Of a stretch of DNA of 64,000 bases, positions 19,265 through 27,266 are shown piece after piece (positions within the stretch are counted from its first letter, which is position 1; each line of letters begins with the position of its first letter). Origin of the DNA: Stenotrophomonas bentonitica (GTDB taxonomy: Bacteria > Pseudomonadota > Gammaproteobacteria > Xanthomonadales > Xanthomonadaceae); NCBI RefSeq assembly GCF_013185915.1, contig NZ_JAAZUH010000001.1, positions 1,612,001 to 1,676,000 of the forward strand. The letters run 5' to 3'. Position numbers and translations under genes: made by a program. Under the pieces are notes generated by a model. That model saw only the letters and a program-made list of their open reading frames with translations, was not told the origin of the DNA and did no database searches.

Positions 19265-19912
19265 ATGACAGCCCCTGTTCCCCCGTCCGCGCCCGTGCGC
19301 GGCGTGTACCTGATCACCCCCGACGACGCCGACACCGCCCGCCTGCTGGCGCGGGTCGAGCCCCTGCTGGCCGCCGGCCCGACCTGGCTGCAGTACCGCA
19401 ACAAGACCGCCAGCAGCGACCTGCGCCACGAACAGGCGCGGGCCCTGCAGGCGCTGTGCGCCGCGCACGGGGTGCCGCTGATCATCAACGACGACCCGGC
19501 GCTGGCGCTGGCGGTCGGTGCAGCCGGCGTACACCTGGGCGGCACCGACGGCGACATCGGCGCGGCCCGCGCCCTGCTCGGCCCACAGGCCATCATCGGT
19601 GCGTCCTGCTACGACCAGCTGGAAAACGCCCAGCGCGCGGTGGCCGCCGGGGCCAGTTACGTGGCCTTCGGCGCGTTCTTCCCGACCACCACCAAGGTCA
19701 CCAGCAGCCGCGCCCACCCGGACCTGCTGCGGCAAAGCGCCGCACTGGGCGTGCCACGGGTGGCGATCGGGGGGCTGAGCCCGGACAATGTGGGCCCGCT
19801 CATCGACGCCGGCGCCGACCTGCTGGCCGTGGTCAGCGGCGTGTTCGCCGCCGCCGACCCGGTGGCCACGCTGCGCGCCTACCTCGCCCGTTTCCAGGAA
19901 CCTTCCGCATGA
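19265..19912 (+). CDS. thiE: Thiamine-phosphate synthase
   Basis: ThiE (215 residues) joins HMP pyrophosphate and thiazole phosphate to give thiamine phosphate. Motifs seen: [30 protein letters not shown] (catalytic Asp/Lys network), [10 protein letters not shown] and the phosphate-binding AIGGLSPDN near the C-terminus. Its stop overlaps the hemL start by 4 bases, a thiE-hemL pair seen in related genomes. thiC, the HMP synthase, is 36 kb away in this window. Confidence 0.95.
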   Translation: MTAPVPPSAPVRGVYLITPDDADTARLLARVEPLLAAGPTWLQYRNKTASSDLRHEQARALQALCAAHGVPLIINDDPALALAVGAAGVHLGGTDGDIGAARALLGPQAIIGASCYDQLENAQRAVAAGASYVAFGAFFPTTTKVTSSRAHPDLLRQSAALGVPRVAIGGLSPDNVGPLIDAGADLLAVVSGVFAAADPVATLRAYLARFQEPSA

Positions 19913-21201
19913 ACCACGACCAGTCCCACGCCCTGTTCACCCGCGCCCAGGCGCTGCTGCCGGGCGGCGTCAATTCGCCGGTGCGCGCGTTCAAGTCGGT
20001 GGGCGGCGAGCCGTTCTTCGTCGAACGCGCCGACGGCCCTTACCTGTACGACGTGGACGGCAACCGCTACATCGACTACGTGGGCTCGTGGGGCCCGATG
20101 ATCGTCGGCCACAACCACGCCACGGTACGCCAGGCGGTGAAGCAGGCGATCAACAACGGCCTGTCGTTCGGCGCGCCGTGCGCGGCCGAGGTGACCATGG
20201 CCGAGACCCTGACCCGCCTGGTGCCGTCGTGCGAGATGGTGCGCATGGTCAACTCCGGCACCGAGGCGACCCTGTCGGCGATCCGGCTGGCGCGCGGCGC
20301 CACCGGCCGCAACCGCATCGTCAAGTTCGAAGGCTGCTACCACGGCCACGGCGACTCGTTCCTGGTCAAGGCCGGCAGCGGCATGCTGACCCTGGGCGTG
20401 CCGACCTCGCCGGGCGTGCCGGCCGGGCTGAGCGAGCTGACCCTGACCCTGCCGTACAACGACTTCGATGCCGCCACCGCGCTGTTCGCCGAACAGGGCG
20501 CGGACATCGCCGGCCTGATCATCGAACCGGTGGTGGGCAACGCCAACTGCATTCCGCCGCGCGACGGTTACCTGCAGCACCTGCGCGCGCTGTGCACGCA
20601 GTACGGCGCGGTGTTGATCTTCGACGAAGTGATGACCGGCTTCCGCGTCGCCCTGGGGGGCGCGCAGGCGCATTACGGGATCACCCCGGACCTGACCACC
20701 TTCGGCAAGATCATCGGCGGCGGCATGCCGGTGGGCGCCTATGGCGGCCGCCGCGAGCTGATGTCGCAGATCGCCCCGGCCGGCCCGATCTACCAGGCTG
20801 GCACGCTGAGCGGCAACCCGGTGGCGATGGCTGCGGGCCTGGCGATGCTGGAACTGGTGCAGGCACCGGGCTTCCACGATCGCCTCTCCGCTACCAGCGC
20901 GCGCCTGTGCGCCGGGCTGGAAGCAGCCGCGGCCGAGGCGGGCGTGGCGGTAACCACCAACCAGGTGGGCGCGATGTTCGGGCTGTTCTTCACCGACCAG
21001 AAGGTGGAAACCTACGCGCAGGCAACGGCCTGCGACATCGCGGCCTTCAACCGGTTCTTCCACGCCATGCTGGAGCGTGGTGTGTTCCTGGCACCGTCGG
21101 CGTACGAAGCCGGGTTCCTGTCGAGCGCGCATGATGACGCGATCATCGACGCGACCCTGGACGCGGCGCGCGAGGCGTTCAAGGTGGTCAAGGCGGGTTG
21201 A
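19909..21201 (+). CDS. hemL: Glutamate-1-semialdehyde 2,1-aminomutase
   Basis: HemL (430 residues) is the PLP enzyme that makes 5-aminolevulinate, the heme precursor, from glutamate-1-semialdehyde. Seen: [17 protein letters not shown], the [12 protein letters not shown] block, [30 protein letters not shown], and the PLP lysine in [18 protein letters not shown]. Start overlaps thiE (ATGA). Two REP palindromes follow directly. With hemW and a heme oxygenase also in the window, heme metabolism is well represented. Confidence 0.97.
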   Translation: MNHDQSHALFTRAQALLPGGVNSPVRAFKSVGGEPFFVERADGPYLYDVDGNRYIDYVGSWGPMIVGHNHATVRQAVKQAINNGLSFGAPCAAEVTMAETLTRLVPSCEMVRMVNSGTEATLSAIRLARGATGRNRIVKFEGCYHGHGDSFLVKAGSGMLTLGVPTSPGVPAGLSELTLTLPYNDFDAATALFAEQGADIAGLIIEPVVGNANCIPPRDGYLQHLRALCTQYGAVLIFDEVMTGFRVALGGAQAHYGITPDLTTFGKIIGGGMPVGAYGGRRELMSQIAPAGPIYQAGTLSGNPVAMAAGLAMLELVQAPGFHDRLSATSARLCAGLEAAAAEAGVAVTTNQVGAMFGLFFTDQKVETYAQATACDIAAFNRFFHAMLERGVFLAPSAYEAGFLSSAHDDAIIDATLDAAREAFKVVKAG

Positions 21202-21207
21202 TCGCGG

Positions 21208-21268
21208 GTGCCACGCAGGGCGTGGCACTACCGAAAGCGAGGACGGTAGAGCCACGCCCTGCGTGGCT
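21208..21268. repeat. Facing pair of GTAG REP palindromes
   Basis: A minus-oriented unit (21208-21231, read as GTAG then TGCCACGC-CCT-GCGTGGCA) and a plus-oriented unit (21246-21268, GTAG then AGCCACGC-CCT-GCGTGGCT) are separated by 14 bp. The pair fills the gap between the convergent hemL and azurin genes, so it could also act as a bidirectional transcription stop. Confidence 0.85.
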
Positions 21269-21274
21269 GCGCCG

Positions 21275-21733
21275 TCAGCCGAAGACGAATTTTCCTTTCA
21301 TCATCGCGAAATGCCCGGGGAACGAGCAGAAGAACGTGTAGTCCCCACCCTTGCGCAATGCGGCGGTGGAGAAGGTGACGCTGGTGCTCTGTCCACCACC
21401 GATCACGGCGGTATGCGCCAGCACCCTCGCGTCCTTCTTCGGCAGGTAACTGTCGGCCAGGGTCATGCGCATGCCCGCCATCGCAACTGGCTGGTAATCG
21501 GCGGTGCGGGTCAGGACCCAGTTGTGCCCCATCGCGGTGGCGGCCAGCTTGCCGGTGTGGCGCAGGGTCAACTTCACCTGGGTGCAGTCGCCGGCGACCT
21601 TGATCTCCTTCTGGCTGAAGCTCATATGGTCGGTACTGTCCAGGCTCACCGCGCACATGCGCGCCTGCGCGGCGGGGGCCAGGGTGAGGCCAGCGAGCAA
21701 CACGGGAACAAGCAGTTTCACGGCGATCTCCAT
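21275..21733 (-). CDS. azu: Azurin (blue copper protein)
   Basis: A 152-residue periplasmic blue copper protein that carries electrons. Signal peptide MEIAVKLLVPVLLAGLTLAP ends with AAQA. Type-1 copper ligands are all present in the azurin pattern: H70 (MGHNWVL), C136, H141 and M145 (CSFPGHFAMM). C27 and C50 supply the structural disulfide. Azurin pairs with cytochromes in denitrification or peroxide reduction; no partner is adjacent. The longer open frame upstream is rejected because the signal peptide starts at 21733. Confidence 0.95.
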   Translation of the reverse strand: MEIAVKLLVPVLLAGLTLAPAAQARMCAVSLDSTDHMSFSQKEIKVAGDCTQVKLTLRHTGKLAATAMGHNWVLTRTADYQPVAMAGMRMTLADSYLPKKDARVLAHTAVIGGGQSTSVTFSTAALRKGGDYTFFCSFPGHFAMMKGKFVFG

Positions 21734-21846
21734 CGGCAGACACTGCAATTCTAGGCAGGCCGGTGGTGACCGTGGTGCGACGCGATGTCGCAGCAACGGC
21801 GTCCAATGCGGTAACGTCAGCCGCTACTGCACCGACAACAGACACC

Positions 21847-22461
21847 ATGCGCGTCGCCCTGGACTGCCTGCTGCTGGATTTCGACGGCGTGCTGGTCAAT
21901 TACGCGCGGCACCTGCGCGTGCGGCATCTGGCCGACACGTGCGGGCGTACGCCCGCCGAGGTGCAGGCCGCGTTGTTCGACAGCGGACTGGAGCGGCGCC
22001 ATGACGAGGGCATGGACAGCAGCGCTTACCTGCAGGAACTGAGCGCCGCGCTGGGCACGGAGATCAGCGTTGCGCAGTGGCAGGCCGCACGAATCGCCGC
22101 TTCACCGCCGCAACATGGCGTGATCGAACGCATGCAACGCATCGCATGCACGCTGCCGATCGCGATCCTCACCAACAACGGTGCGCTGATGGCGATGACG
22201 ATTCCGCTGATCCTGCCGGGCCTTGCCGCAGCGCTGGACGGCCGCATCCTGTGCAGCGGCGAACTGGGCGGGCGAAAACCCGACCCGACCGTGTTCCTTC
22301 AAGCGGTGGAGCGGCTCAACGCACGCCCCACCCACACCCTGTTCGTCGACGACCTGTTCGTCAACGTGCGCGGTGCCCGCCAGGCCGGCCTGCATGCCGA
22401 CACCGCCCACGACAGCCGCAGCTTCGGCAAGCTCATGCACCGCTTCGGCCTGGATGCCTGA
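21847..22461 (+). CDS. HAD family hydrolase
   Basis: A 204-residue haloacid-dehalogenase superfamily phosphatase. Motif I is LLLDFDGVLVNY (nucleophile D11, acid/base D13), motif II is AILTNNG, motif III GGRKPDPTVF and motif IV FVDDLFVNVRGAR. The helical cap between motifs I and II is of the small alpha type, placing it with phosphoglycolate-phosphatase/beta-phosphoglucomutase-like enzymes. Substrate unknown. The start MRVALDCLLLD (21847) is preferred to an upstream in-frame start. It is convergent with the ArgD-like gene. Confidence 0.87.
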   Translation: MRVALDCLLLDFDGVLVNYARHLRVRHLADTCGRTPAEVQAALFDSGLERRHDEGMDSSAYLQELSAALGTEISVAQWQAARIAASPPQHGVIERMQRIACTLPIAILTNNGALMAMTIPLILPGLAAALDGRILCSGELGGRKPDPTVFLQAVERLNARPTHTLFVDDLFVNVRGARQAGLHADTAHDSRSFGKLMHRFGLDA

Positions 22462-22479
22462 CCCACGCTGCGTGGCGCC

Positions 22480-23709
22480 TCAACGCGACGCGATGTACGA
22501 CTGCACCGCCGCCCGCAGCCGCTTCAGGCCTTCGGCGACTTCTTCATCGGTGATGTTCAACGCCGGCACGAACCGCAGCACATCCGGTCCGGCCTGCAGC
22601 GTCAGCAGGCCCTGATCGGCCGCATGGTCCAGGATCGCGCCGGCCTGGCCAGCGAAGTCCTTGTCCAGCACCGCGCCCAGCATCAGGCCGCGACCGCGCA
22701 CCTGGCCGAACACCTTGAACTCATCGTTGATCTTCCCCAGTCCATCGCGAAGCGCCTGCGACTGCCGGCTCACGTTGCGCGCGATCTCCGGCGAGGACAG
22801 CTTGCGCAGCGCCACCCGGGCCACCGCAGCGGCCAGCGGATTGCCACCGAAGGTGGTGCCGTGCGCGCCGAACTGCATCACCTCGGCCACCTTCGGCCCG
22901 GCCAGCATCGCGCCGATCGGGAAACCACCGCCCAGCGCCTTGGCCAGGGTCACGATGTCGGGCTTGACCTCGTCCTGCCAGTGCGCGAACAGGGTGCCGG
23001 TGCGGCCCATGCCCACCTGGATCTCGTCCAGCACCATCAGTGCGTTGTGCTGGTCGCACAGCTCGCGGATGCGCTTCATGAAGCCCGGCTTGGCCGGCAT
23101 CACCCCGCCCTCGCCCTGGATCGGCTCCAGCATCACCGCGGCGACGTCGCCGGCGGCCATCGCCGTTTCCAGCTGCACCTCGTCGTTGAAGTCGACGTAG
23201 CGGAAGCCACCGGGCAGCGGCTCGTAGCCTTCCTGGTACTTCGGCTGCGCGGTGGCGGTCACCGCCGCCAGGGTGCGGCCGTGGAAGCTGCCGCGGAAGG
23301 TCACGATCACCCGCTGGTGGGCCGGGCGGCCCTGCGAGGAGGCCCACTTGCGCACCAGCTTGATCGCCACTTCATTGGCTTCGGCGCCGGAATTGCACAG
23401 GAACACCCGCTCGGCGAAGCGCGAGGCGGTGACCAGCTCTTCGGCCAGGCGCAGCGGCGGTTCGCTGTAGAACACGTTGCTGGTGTGCCACAGCTTGCCG
23501 GCCTGCTCGATCAGCGCGGCCTTCAGGTCCGGGTCGTTGTGGCCCAGCCCGCACACGGCGATGCCGGCGGCCAGGTCGATGAACTCACGGCCCTGGGTGT
23601 CCCAGACGCGGGCACCCTGGCCGCGCTCAAGCACCACCTGGCGCGGCTTGTAGACCGGCAGGTAGTAATGCGACAGGGACAGGAGCGGATCGGGGGCAGC
23701 GGCGGTCAT
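22480..23709 (-). CDS. argD: Acetylornithine aminotransferase-like PLP enzyme
   Basis: A 409-residue class III aminotransferase. YYLPVYKPRQVVLERGQGARVWD, GIAVCGLGHNDPDL, FLCNSGAEANEVAIKL, MVLDEIQVGMGRTGTLFAH and the PLP lysine in TLAKALGGGFPIGAML are the ArgD signatures. ArgD makes N-acetylornithine (and N-succinyl-diaminopimelate). In Xanthomonadales arginine synthesis uses N-acetylcitrulline, so the precise substrate deserves care, and other class III members (catabolic AstC type) are similar. No other arginine gene is adjacent. I start at MTAAAPDPLLSL rather than the longer frame. Confidence 0.85.
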   Translation of the reverse strand: MTAAAPDPLLSLSHYYLPVYKPRQVVLERGQGARVWDTQGREFIDLAAGIAVCGLGHNDPDLKAALIEQAGKLWHTSNVFYSEPPLRLAEELVTASRFAERVFLCNSGAEANEVAIKLVRKWASSQGRPAHQRVIVTFRGSFHGRTLAAVTATAQPKYQEGYEPLPGGFRYVDFNDEVQLETAMAAGDVAAVMLEPIQGEGGVMPAKPGFMKRIRELCDQHNALMVLDEIQVGMGRTGTLFAHWQDEVKPDIVTLAKALGGGFPIGAMLAGPKVAEVMQFGAHGTTFGGNPLAAAVARVALRKLSSPEIARNVSRQSQALRDGLGKINDEFKVFGQVRGRGLMLGAVLDKDFAGQAGAILDHAADQGLLTLQAGPDVLRFVPALNITDEEVAEGLKRLRAAVQSYIASR

Positions 23710-23773
23710 GGCGGTCAGGGGTCCGGGAAAGCCTCCATTCTCCCCCTCCACCGGCTGGGGCACAATGCGGCCC

Positions 23774-24646
23774 ATGCACCCCTTCCGCGCCCCCCAGCTC
23801 AACCCCGCGACCGAGGCCGGCTGGCGCCGGACCTGGTTCGACATCATCTACCGGCACGACACCCGGCCCTCGCGCAACTTCGACCTGCTGCTGGTCTACG
23901 CGATCATCGCCAGCGTGCTGGTGGTGATGTTCGACAGCGTGCAGCGCTTCCACATCGAACATGCCAGCTGGCTGTACGTGGTGGAGTGGGGCTTCACCCT
24001 CCTGTTCACCACCGAGTACCTGCTGCGCCTGGTGGTGGTGAAACGGCCGCTGCGCTATGCCTTCAGCATCTGGGGCATCATCGACCTGGCCTCGATCCTG
24101 CCCACCTACCTGTCGCTGTTCATCCCCGGCGCGCAGAGCCTGCTGGTGGTGCGCGCGCTGCGCATCCTGCGCGTGTTCCGCATCCTCAAGCTGACCCGCT
24201 ACATCGAAGAAAGCGGCGTGCTGATGGAGTCGCTGTGGCGCAGCCGGCGCAAGATCCTGCTGTTCCTGTTCACGGTGGTCACCATCACGATCATTGCCGG
24301 CACGATGATGTACGTGATCGAAGGGCCGAACCACGGTTTCACCAGCATTCCCAGTGCGATGTACTGGGCGGTGGTGACGATGGCCACGGTGGGATTTGGC
24401 GACATCGTGCCGCAGACGGTGCTGGGGCGGTTCGTGACCTCGGTGTTGATCCTGATCGGTTACAGCATCATCGCCGTGCCGACCGGTATCTATACCGCCG
24501 AGCTGGCCAATACGATGCGCGATGCCGAGCGTGCCGCCAAGCGCGATGCACGTGGGTGCCCTTCGTGTGGGTTGGAAGGGCATGAGGCCGAGGCGAAGCA
24601 TTGCCGGGCGTGTGGGCATGCGTTGCCGGAGACGTTCAATCAATGA
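23774..24646 (+). CDS. Voltage-gated potassium channel with zinc-ribbon tail
   Basis: A 290-residue six-helix ion channel. S1-S3 span about residues 38-125, S4 is RALRILRVFRILKLTRY with Arg at every third position, and the selectivity filter is TVGFGD before the last helix, so K+ is the likely ion. After the pore, the C-terminus carries CPSCG and CRACG pairs 18 apart (about residues 263-281), a small zinc ribbon. The start MHPFRAPQLNP (23774) follows the head-to-head argD-like gene by 64 bp. A cytoplasmic zinc ribbon could gate by metal or redox state; that is inference. Confidence 0.9.
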   Translation: MHPFRAPQLNPATEAGWRRTWFDIIYRHDTRPSRNFDLLLVYAIIASVLVVMFDSVQRFHIEHASWLYVVEWGFTLLFTTEYLLRLVVVKRPLRYAFSIWGIIDLASILPTYLSLFIPGAQSLLVVRALRILRVFRILKLTRYIEESGVLMESLWRSRRKILLFLFTVVTITIIAGTMMYVIEGPNHGFTSIPSAMYWAVVTMATVGFGDIVPQTVLGRFVTSVLILIGYSIIAVPTGIYTAELANTMRDAERAAKRDARGCPSCGLEGHEAEAKHCRACGHALPETFNQ

Positions 24647-24761
24647 ACGATCTCGGGTCTGTGCAGGCCTGATGGGTGGTGTCGGTTGGGGTTAAACGTT
24701 GGACGCGTAACCGGTGACCGATCCCGTGCGGCTTCGGATGCTTGGGCCGCGCTGCGCGCGG

Positions 24762-24862
24762 GTGCCACGCAGGGCGTGGCACTACGAATTGTTACGTGCG
24801 CAGGACGTTGACGACAGCAACACCTGCGCACGTGTGGGGGTAGAGCCACGCCCTGCGTGGCT
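24762..24862. repeat. REP pair flanking a long hairpin
   Basis: A minus-oriented REP (24762-24785) and a plus-oriented REP (24840-24862) share the palindrome GCCACGC-CCT-GCGTGGC with the pair at 21208-21268. Between them, ACGTGCGCAGG (24794-24804) pairs with CCTGCGCACGT (24823-24833) and inner GTTG/CAAC bases extend the stem. The cluster fills the convergent gap between the channel and SDR genes. Confidence 0.8.
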
Positions 24863-24873
24863 GCTCCGGCCCG

Positions 24874-25692
24874 TCAATCCAAAAACAAGTCCGGCAACAA
24901 CGGTCGCGACGGATCGACCGCGTATCCGCTGAGGTCAGTGATACCCGCCTCCGCCAGCACCTCATCGTCCAGCAGGAAATTCCCGCTGAACCCCTTCGCT
25001 TCACGCGTCAACACCGCGTGCGCGGCGTCGGCCAGGATCTCCGGCGTGCGGCAGCCGCCCACGTCCACGCCCGGAATCATGTTGATTGCGTCAGTGGCGA
25101 TCACGGTACGCGGCCACAACGCATTCACCGCCACGCCCTGCGGTCCGAACTCCGCGGCCAGGCCCAGGGTGACGAAGCTCATGCCCATCTTGGCCAGGGT
25201 GTAACCCGTATGCGGCCCCCACCACTTCGGGTCCAGGCTGGGCGGCGGCGCCAGGGTGAGGATGTGCGGGTTCGGCGCCTGCAGCAGGTGCGGCAGGCAC
25301 GCCTGTGCGCACAGGAAGCTGCCGCGTGAATTGACCTGCTGCATCAGGTCGAACCGCTTCATCCGCGTATCCAGCGTGCCGCGCAGCCAGATCGCGCTGG
25401 CGTTGTTGACCAGGATGTCGATGCCACCAAAGGTGTCCACGGTGGCCGCCACGGCGGCGCGCACCTGGTCTTCCTCGCGGATGTCGCACTTCAGCGCCAG
25501 GCCCTGGCCGCCCGCGGCGGTGACCGCCTCGGCCGCACTGTGGATGGTGCCCGGCAGCTTCGGGTTGGGCACCGCCGACTTCGCCGCGATCGCCACGTTG
25601 GCGCCGTCACGGGCCGCGCGCAGCGCGATGGCCAGGCCAATGCCGCGCGAGGCACCGGTGATGAACAGGGTTTTCCCTTGCAGACTGGCCAC
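24874..25692 (-). CDS. Short-chain dehydrogenase (HSDL2-like SDR)
   Basis: A 272-residue NAD(P)-dependent short-chain dehydrogenase. The Rossmann motif TGASRGIG (residues 12-19), LVNNASAIWLRG and the catalytic YTLAK are present. The LAPPPSLDPKWWG stretch before the Tyr and the C-terminal GYAVDPS are typical of the hydroxysteroid-dehydrogenase-like 2 (HSDL2) subgroup, possibly acting on fatty acyl substrates. I prefer a GTG at 25692 (MASLQGKTLFITG), 8 bases after a GGGAG ribosome-binding site; an ATG-type start at 25746 lacks this support. No operon partner. Confidence 0.87.
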   Translation of the reverse strand: MASLQGKTLFITGASRGIGLAIALRAARDGANVAIAAKSAVPNPKLPGTIHSAAEAVTAAGGQGLALKCDIREEDQVRAAVAATVDTFGGIDILVNNASAIWLRGTLDTRMKRFDLMQQVNSRGSFLCAQACLPHLLQAPNPHILTLAPPPSLDPKWWGPHTGYTLAKMGMSFVTLGLAAEFGPQGVAVNALWPRTVIATDAINMIPGVDVGGCRTPEILADAAHAVLTREAKGFSGNFLLDDEVLAEAGITDLSGYAVDPSRPLLPDLFLD

Positions 25693-25800
25693 GTCGATCA
25701 CTCCCGCGAATTCATGATGGGCCCAGTATGCCGCGCCCACGCGCAATTAACCGCCCCTTGACGATAGTGACAACCTGGTTACCGCTGCGAGGTCCCTGCC

Positions 25801-26493
25801 ATGCGCCGTTCCCGCTGTCTGTTCCCCGTCCTGGGTCTGCTCGTTCTTGCCACTGCGTGCCAACGCAACCCCTCTGATGCGGCCGAGGCGCCAACACCGG
25901 CTGCCGCTGCCGACGCGACCGCCCCATCGGCAGCCGCCAACGCCAACCTGCGCTGGAGCAATGCGGTGGTCTGGAGCGGCGACCTCAACAGCTGCCGCCA
26001 GGGCGAGGCTGCGGCCACCCGCGAATGCCTGATCGCCGCGATGCGCAGTGCCGGCGCCAATGCCGACGCCATCGCTGCCGCCGAGCAGCTCTCCAGCGGC
26101 GGCGAGCTTGCCTTTGCCAGCGCCTGGCACGACCAGGACGGCATCGGCGTTGCCACCGTCACCTATCCGTTCCGCGCCAACACCAACGAAGGCACCCGCC
26201 TGATCGACGCCAGCGGCAAGCGCATCGACGTGGACAACGTGCAGCTGGATGACACGCTGCGTGCGGACCCGGGCGTGCAGGCGCTGTTGGCCACCGACCC
26301 GCAGGCCATGCCGTTCCCGCCGGCGCAGGCGGCCGCCAGCACACCGCTGGACGGCGGCGGCGTTCGCCTGCTGTACCGCACGCCCCTGCGCGAATGCCAC
26401 GCCTGTGCCGATGTCGGCGCCGTGCAGATCGGCTACGACTTCGATGCGCAGCGCAATTTCATCGGGCAGCAGGTGGTACCTGCGACGCCGTAG
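25801..26493 (+). CDS. Hypothetical lipoprotein
   Basis: A 230-residue predicted lipoprotein: MRRSRCLFPVLGLLVLATAC gives a lipobox (LATAC) with Cys at residue 20. An Ala/Pro-rich tether (about 25-48) leads to a globular domain beginning LRWSNAVVW. Four further Cys occur, including CHAC near the C-terminus (residues about 199-202). I do not recognise a named family; the globular part resembles proteins annotated only as hypothetical in Stenotrophomonas. It faces the kinase-like gene tail to tail, with 7 bp between. Confidence 0.75.
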   Translation: MRRSRCLFPVLGLLVLATACQRNPSDAAEAPTPAAAADATAPSAAANANLRWSNAVVWSGDLNSCRQGEAAATRECLIAAMRSAGANADAIAAAEQLSSGGELAFASAWHDQDGIGVATVTYPFRANTNEGTRLIDASGKRIDVDNVQLDDTLRADPGVQALLATDPQAMPFPPAQAAASTPLDGGGVRLLYRTPLRECHACADVGAVQIGYDFDAQRNFIGQQVVPATP

Positions 26494-26500
26494 GTGATTG

Positions 26501-27172
26501 TCAGGGCTTCGGCCCCTGCCCTTCGTTGTCTTCCCAGTGCAGGATCTTGCGGGTGACCACGCGGTAGACCGGCTTGCCGGTGCGGAACCACAGGTCGCGC
26601 ACCCACGAGTGGCGCTTCAGCACGCGCTTTTCCACCGGGGTCAGCGCTTCGCGGCAGTACATGCGCTTGTGCTTGAGCAGGTGGCGCAGGTCTTCGCGGG
26701 CGAGCAGGCGCATCCAGCGCGAGCGCGGGTTGCCGATCACCGCCAGCTGGAAATCGATCAGCGCCGGGCTGCCGTCTTCGCGCACCAGCCAGTTGGCTTC
26801 CTTGGCCAGGTCGTTGTGGGCGATGCCGTGGCGGTGCACCTTCTGCAGCAGGCGGCGCGCGGCGCGGAAATAGGCGATGTCGCCACGCGGCGGGCGCTGG
26901 TACATGGCGTCGCCGGCCATGAAGCTGCGGTCCAGCCAACGCCCGTTCCAGGCCAGCAGCGCTGGGGTGTCGGGCATCCCGTCCAGGTGCGCCAGCGCGC
27001 GCGCCTCGCGTCGGGCCAGCCACCAGGCCGGTAGGCGCAGCCACCACGGCGTGGCCCCCAGGTCGCGACGGACGAAACGCCGGCCGTCCTGTTCCATCAA
27101 CAGGATGCGGCCAAAGCTGTCGGCCTTCAGGGCATGTGACGCGGGCGGGAGCGGACGGTTCATGCCGGCCAT
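26501..27172 (-). CDS. RIO/Kdo-kinase-like protein
   Basis: A 223-residue protein with a minimal kinase fold. HGIAHND (HND at 119-121) followed by N127 corresponds to the catalytic loop, and D140 in LIDFQLAV to the DFG Asp (here DFQ). The N-terminal lobe is short and a clear Gly-rich loop is missing, as in RIO1 and lipopolysaccharide Kdo/heptose kinases. The C-terminus is basic (MYCREALTPVEKRVLKRHSW). A surface-glycolipid or small-molecule kinase is as likely as a protein kinase. MNRPLPPASHA (27163) is an alternative start. Confidence 0.7.
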   Translation of the reverse strand: MAGMNRPLPPASHALKADSFGRILLMEQDGRRFVRRDLGATPWWLRLPAWWLARREARALAHLDGMPDTPALLAWNGRWLDRSFMAGDAMYQRPPRGDIAYFRAARRLLQKVHRHGIAHNDLAKEANWLVREDGSPALIDFQLAVIGNPRSRWMRLLAREDLRHLLKHKRMYCREALTPVEKRVLKRHSWVRDLWFRTGKPVYRVVTRKILHWEDNEGQGPKP

Positions 27173-27254
27173 TCTAGGCGGCGGACCGCGTTCTTTGCCG
27201 CCCCATGACGAACACCGGGCGGCCCTGTCGGGCAGTCAGTCACGTTGCCGCCTC

Positions 27255-27260
27255 TATAAT
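27255..27260 (+). promoter_or_regulatory. -10 box close to a start codon
   Basis: A perfect TATAAT lies only 6 bp before the ATG of the DedA-PAP2 gene (27267). Transcription from it would begin at or next to the start codon, giving a leaderless mRNA. No good -35 is visible at 17 bp, and no Shine-Dalgarno sequence precedes the ATG. Confidence 0.4.
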
Positions 27261-27266
27261 CAGCCG

